Assembly (NCBI GenBank): GCA_003452935.1
Contig: DMMY01000001.1
Span: 62,001-126,000 of the forward strand
Direction of reading: 5' to 3'
Origin: Elusimicrobiota bacterium
GTDB lineage: Bacteria; Elusimicrobiota; Elusimicrobia; UBA1565; UBA9628
Length of the DNA stretch: 64,000 nucleotides
In this document: positions 63,111 to 64,000 of the stretch, one piece after another
Layout: the number at the start of each line of letters is the position of its first letter
How positions within the stretch are numbered: position 1 is the first letter of the stretch
The notes under the pieces: generated by a model
What the model saw: only the letters and a program-made list of their open reading frames with translations
Databases searched by the model: none
Told to the model about the DNA's origin: nothing
Made by a program: the position numbers and the translations under genes

Positions 63111-63965
63111 ATGTGGGAGGCGGCGATCGTGGGCGGCGGCCCCGCGGGTCTGGCCGCGGCCATGCACTTGTGCCGGGGCGGCTACCGCACGGTATTGGCG
63201 GAGAAAGACCGCTTGGGCGGAGAAGCCCGGCGCTTGGGCCGCATCGAGAACTATCCCGGATTTCCTCTCGGCGTTTCCGGTTCCAGGCTCACGGAACTCA
63301 TGGTCCGGCAGGCGCTTTCCTGGGGTTTGCAGACGGTGCATGGCGAGGTCGTTGACTGCCGACGCGGCGCGGGCCGGTTCCGGCTGCGTCTTCAAGGCGG
63401 GAGGGTGCTCTGCGCCCGAACCGTGGTGTATTGCCCGGGGGCCCGTTTCGCCGAGCTGGGCCTTCCTGAGGAGAGCAGGTTCCGGGGCAGGGGCTTGCGC
63501 CACGCGGCCTTCGGCGAGGCGGCTTTTTGGCGCGGCCGGAGCGTCGCCGTGGCCGGGGGAGGGGAGGCGGCCGCGCACCAAGCCCTCGCCCTGGCGCTTC
63601 ATGCCCGACAGGTCTATCTCCTTTGCCGCGGCGATAAAATAAAGGCGCACCGGCTTTTGCTGGACCGGCTCAATGGCGCGCCGCGCGTCGTCAAGCTCTG
63701 GGGGGCGTCCGTGCGCCGTCTCCACGGCCGAGGCCGTCTTGAAGCCGTGGAAATCAAAAACCGGCAGGGTTGCGCAAAATTGAAAATCGATGCCCTCTTC
63801 GTCCTCATAGGCAAGACATCTTCCCGGCTGCCCTGCTCCAAAGACAGGGGGTTTTTTGTGGCCGGCGATGCCTCGGGACATTCCTTCCGGCAGGTGGCCG
63901 TGGCCTGCGGAGAAGGGATGCGGGCGGCCATGCGCTGCATGTCATTTTTGGAGGATCAAAGGTGA
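63111..63965 (+). CDS. Thioredoxin-reductase-like FAD/NAD(P) oxidoreductase lacking CxxC
   Basis: A 284-residue two-dinucleotide-domain flavoprotein. The FAD motif is AIVGGGPAGLAAA and the NAD(P) motif VAVAGGGEAAAHQA; the C-terminal GD motif is FVAGDASGHSFRQ. In thioredoxin reductase a CATCDG motif sits just before the second glycine motif; here the same place reads HAAFGE (131-136), with no cysteines. It may act as a ferredoxin or flavodoxin reductase-like enzyme or in another redox step. ATG 63111 is preferred over 63081 and 63096 because GAGG is about 9 bases upstream and it gives the standard N-terminus. Confidence 0.75.
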   Translation: MWEAAIVGGGPAGLAAAMHLCRGGYRTVLAEKDRLGGEARRLGRIENYPGFPLGVSGSRLTELMVRQALSWGLQTVHGEVVDCRRGAGRFRLRLQGGRVLCARTVVYCPGARFAELGLPEESRFRGRGLRHAAFGEAAFWRGRSVAVAGGGEAAAHQALALALHARQVYLLCRGDKIKAHRLLLDRLNGAPRVVKLWGASVRRLHGRGRLEAVEIKNRQGCAKLKIDALFVLIGKTSSRLPCSKDRGFFVAGDASGHSFRQVAVACGEGMRAAMRCMSFLEDQR

Positions 63966-63972
63966 ATTCACG

Positions 63973-64000
63973 TTGAAGATTATTGAAAAACGCTCCGTCC
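63973..64000 (+). CDS. Start of a further gene (truncated by window end)
   Basis: After the flavoprotein stop, TTG 63973 opens a frame reading MKIIEKRSV to the end of the window, with AAAGGTG about 8 bases upstream. Nine codons are too few to identify the product. It would be in the same transcript as the flavoprotein. Confidence 0.3.

Overview
The window is about 64 kb of GC-rich bacterial DNA holding a candidate chromosomal replication origin. The cell is probably a diderm (LpxB, an MsbA-type exporter, a beta-barrel-like protein, lipoproteins) with a partly fermentative metabolism (two-subunit CoA-transferase, acetate kinase). It has cobalamin-dependent MetH, polyamine-type enzymes and a regulatory mannose-class PTS with HPr kinase. 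The gene mix and the many unassignable secreted proteins recall Elusimicrobiota or a neighbouring deep-branching diderm phylum. That placement is an inference from gene content, and no rRNA is present to settle it.

Layout. 1-5881 (+): a tightly overlapping run of lpxB (partial), msbA-like exporter, RelA/SpoT homologue, omega-amidase and CoA-transferase subunits A and B, followed by a DUF900 lipoprotein and a secreted unknown. 8530-10943 (-): receiver-domain protein, zinc-ribbon protein, RluE-type pseudouridine synthase, secreted unknown, rpmB. 10990-17801 (+): recG, metH, secreted repeat protein. 17833-19160 (-): DUF2156 and GNAT proteins. 19267-22148 (+): coaD, PrcB-domain protein, TatD-associated radical SAM, YihY family protein. 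22145-32943 (-): one compact 12-gene block, read from its promoter as hpf, hprK, rapZ, PTS EIIA/B/C/D, ptsH, ptsI, lepA, lepB, nfeD. 32944-34717: candidate oriC around dnaA. 33217-43605 (+): dnaA, dnaN, dciA-like, gyrB, gyrA, secreted unknown, serS, mazG-like. 43629-48246 (-): secreted unknown, asd, secreted unknown, parB, parA, with a parS-like site just upstream. 48588-50542 (-): agmatinase and a deoxyhypusine-synthase-like protein. 50643-52196 (+): a secreted HAD-like protein and a small orphan. 52199-57709 (-): tatD, two membrane-anchored unknowns, a tRNA(CAT), a PH-domain protein, a LysR regulator and a PAP2 phosphatase. 57818-59952 (+): ZIP transporter and ackA. 59970-60136: a 167-bp nested inverted repeat. 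60135-62994 (-): DUF2490 protein and a degenerate M3 peptidase. 63111-64000 (+): a thioredoxin-reductase-like flavoprotein and the first codons of another gene.

How it fits together. Gene orientation flips at dnaA, with the left arm on minus and the right arm on plus, as expected for replication starting there. DnaA boxes flank dnaA on both sides and parAB with a parS-like site lie about 14 kb away. The minus block left of the origin joins carbon-state signalling (HPr Ser46 and His15, HprK, PTS, RapZ) with ribosome hibernation, LepA and secretion or membrane-protein quality control. The first operon joins lipid A assembly and export with (p)ppGpp turnover and organic-acid/CoA metabolism. A recurring oddity is recognisable enzyme folds with substituted catalytic motifs: an M3 peptidase with HAMGH in place of HExGH, a secreted HAD-like protein without the DxD nucleophile, a thioredoxin-reductase-like protein without CxxC, and an ABC exporter with a non-canonical signature and Q-loop.
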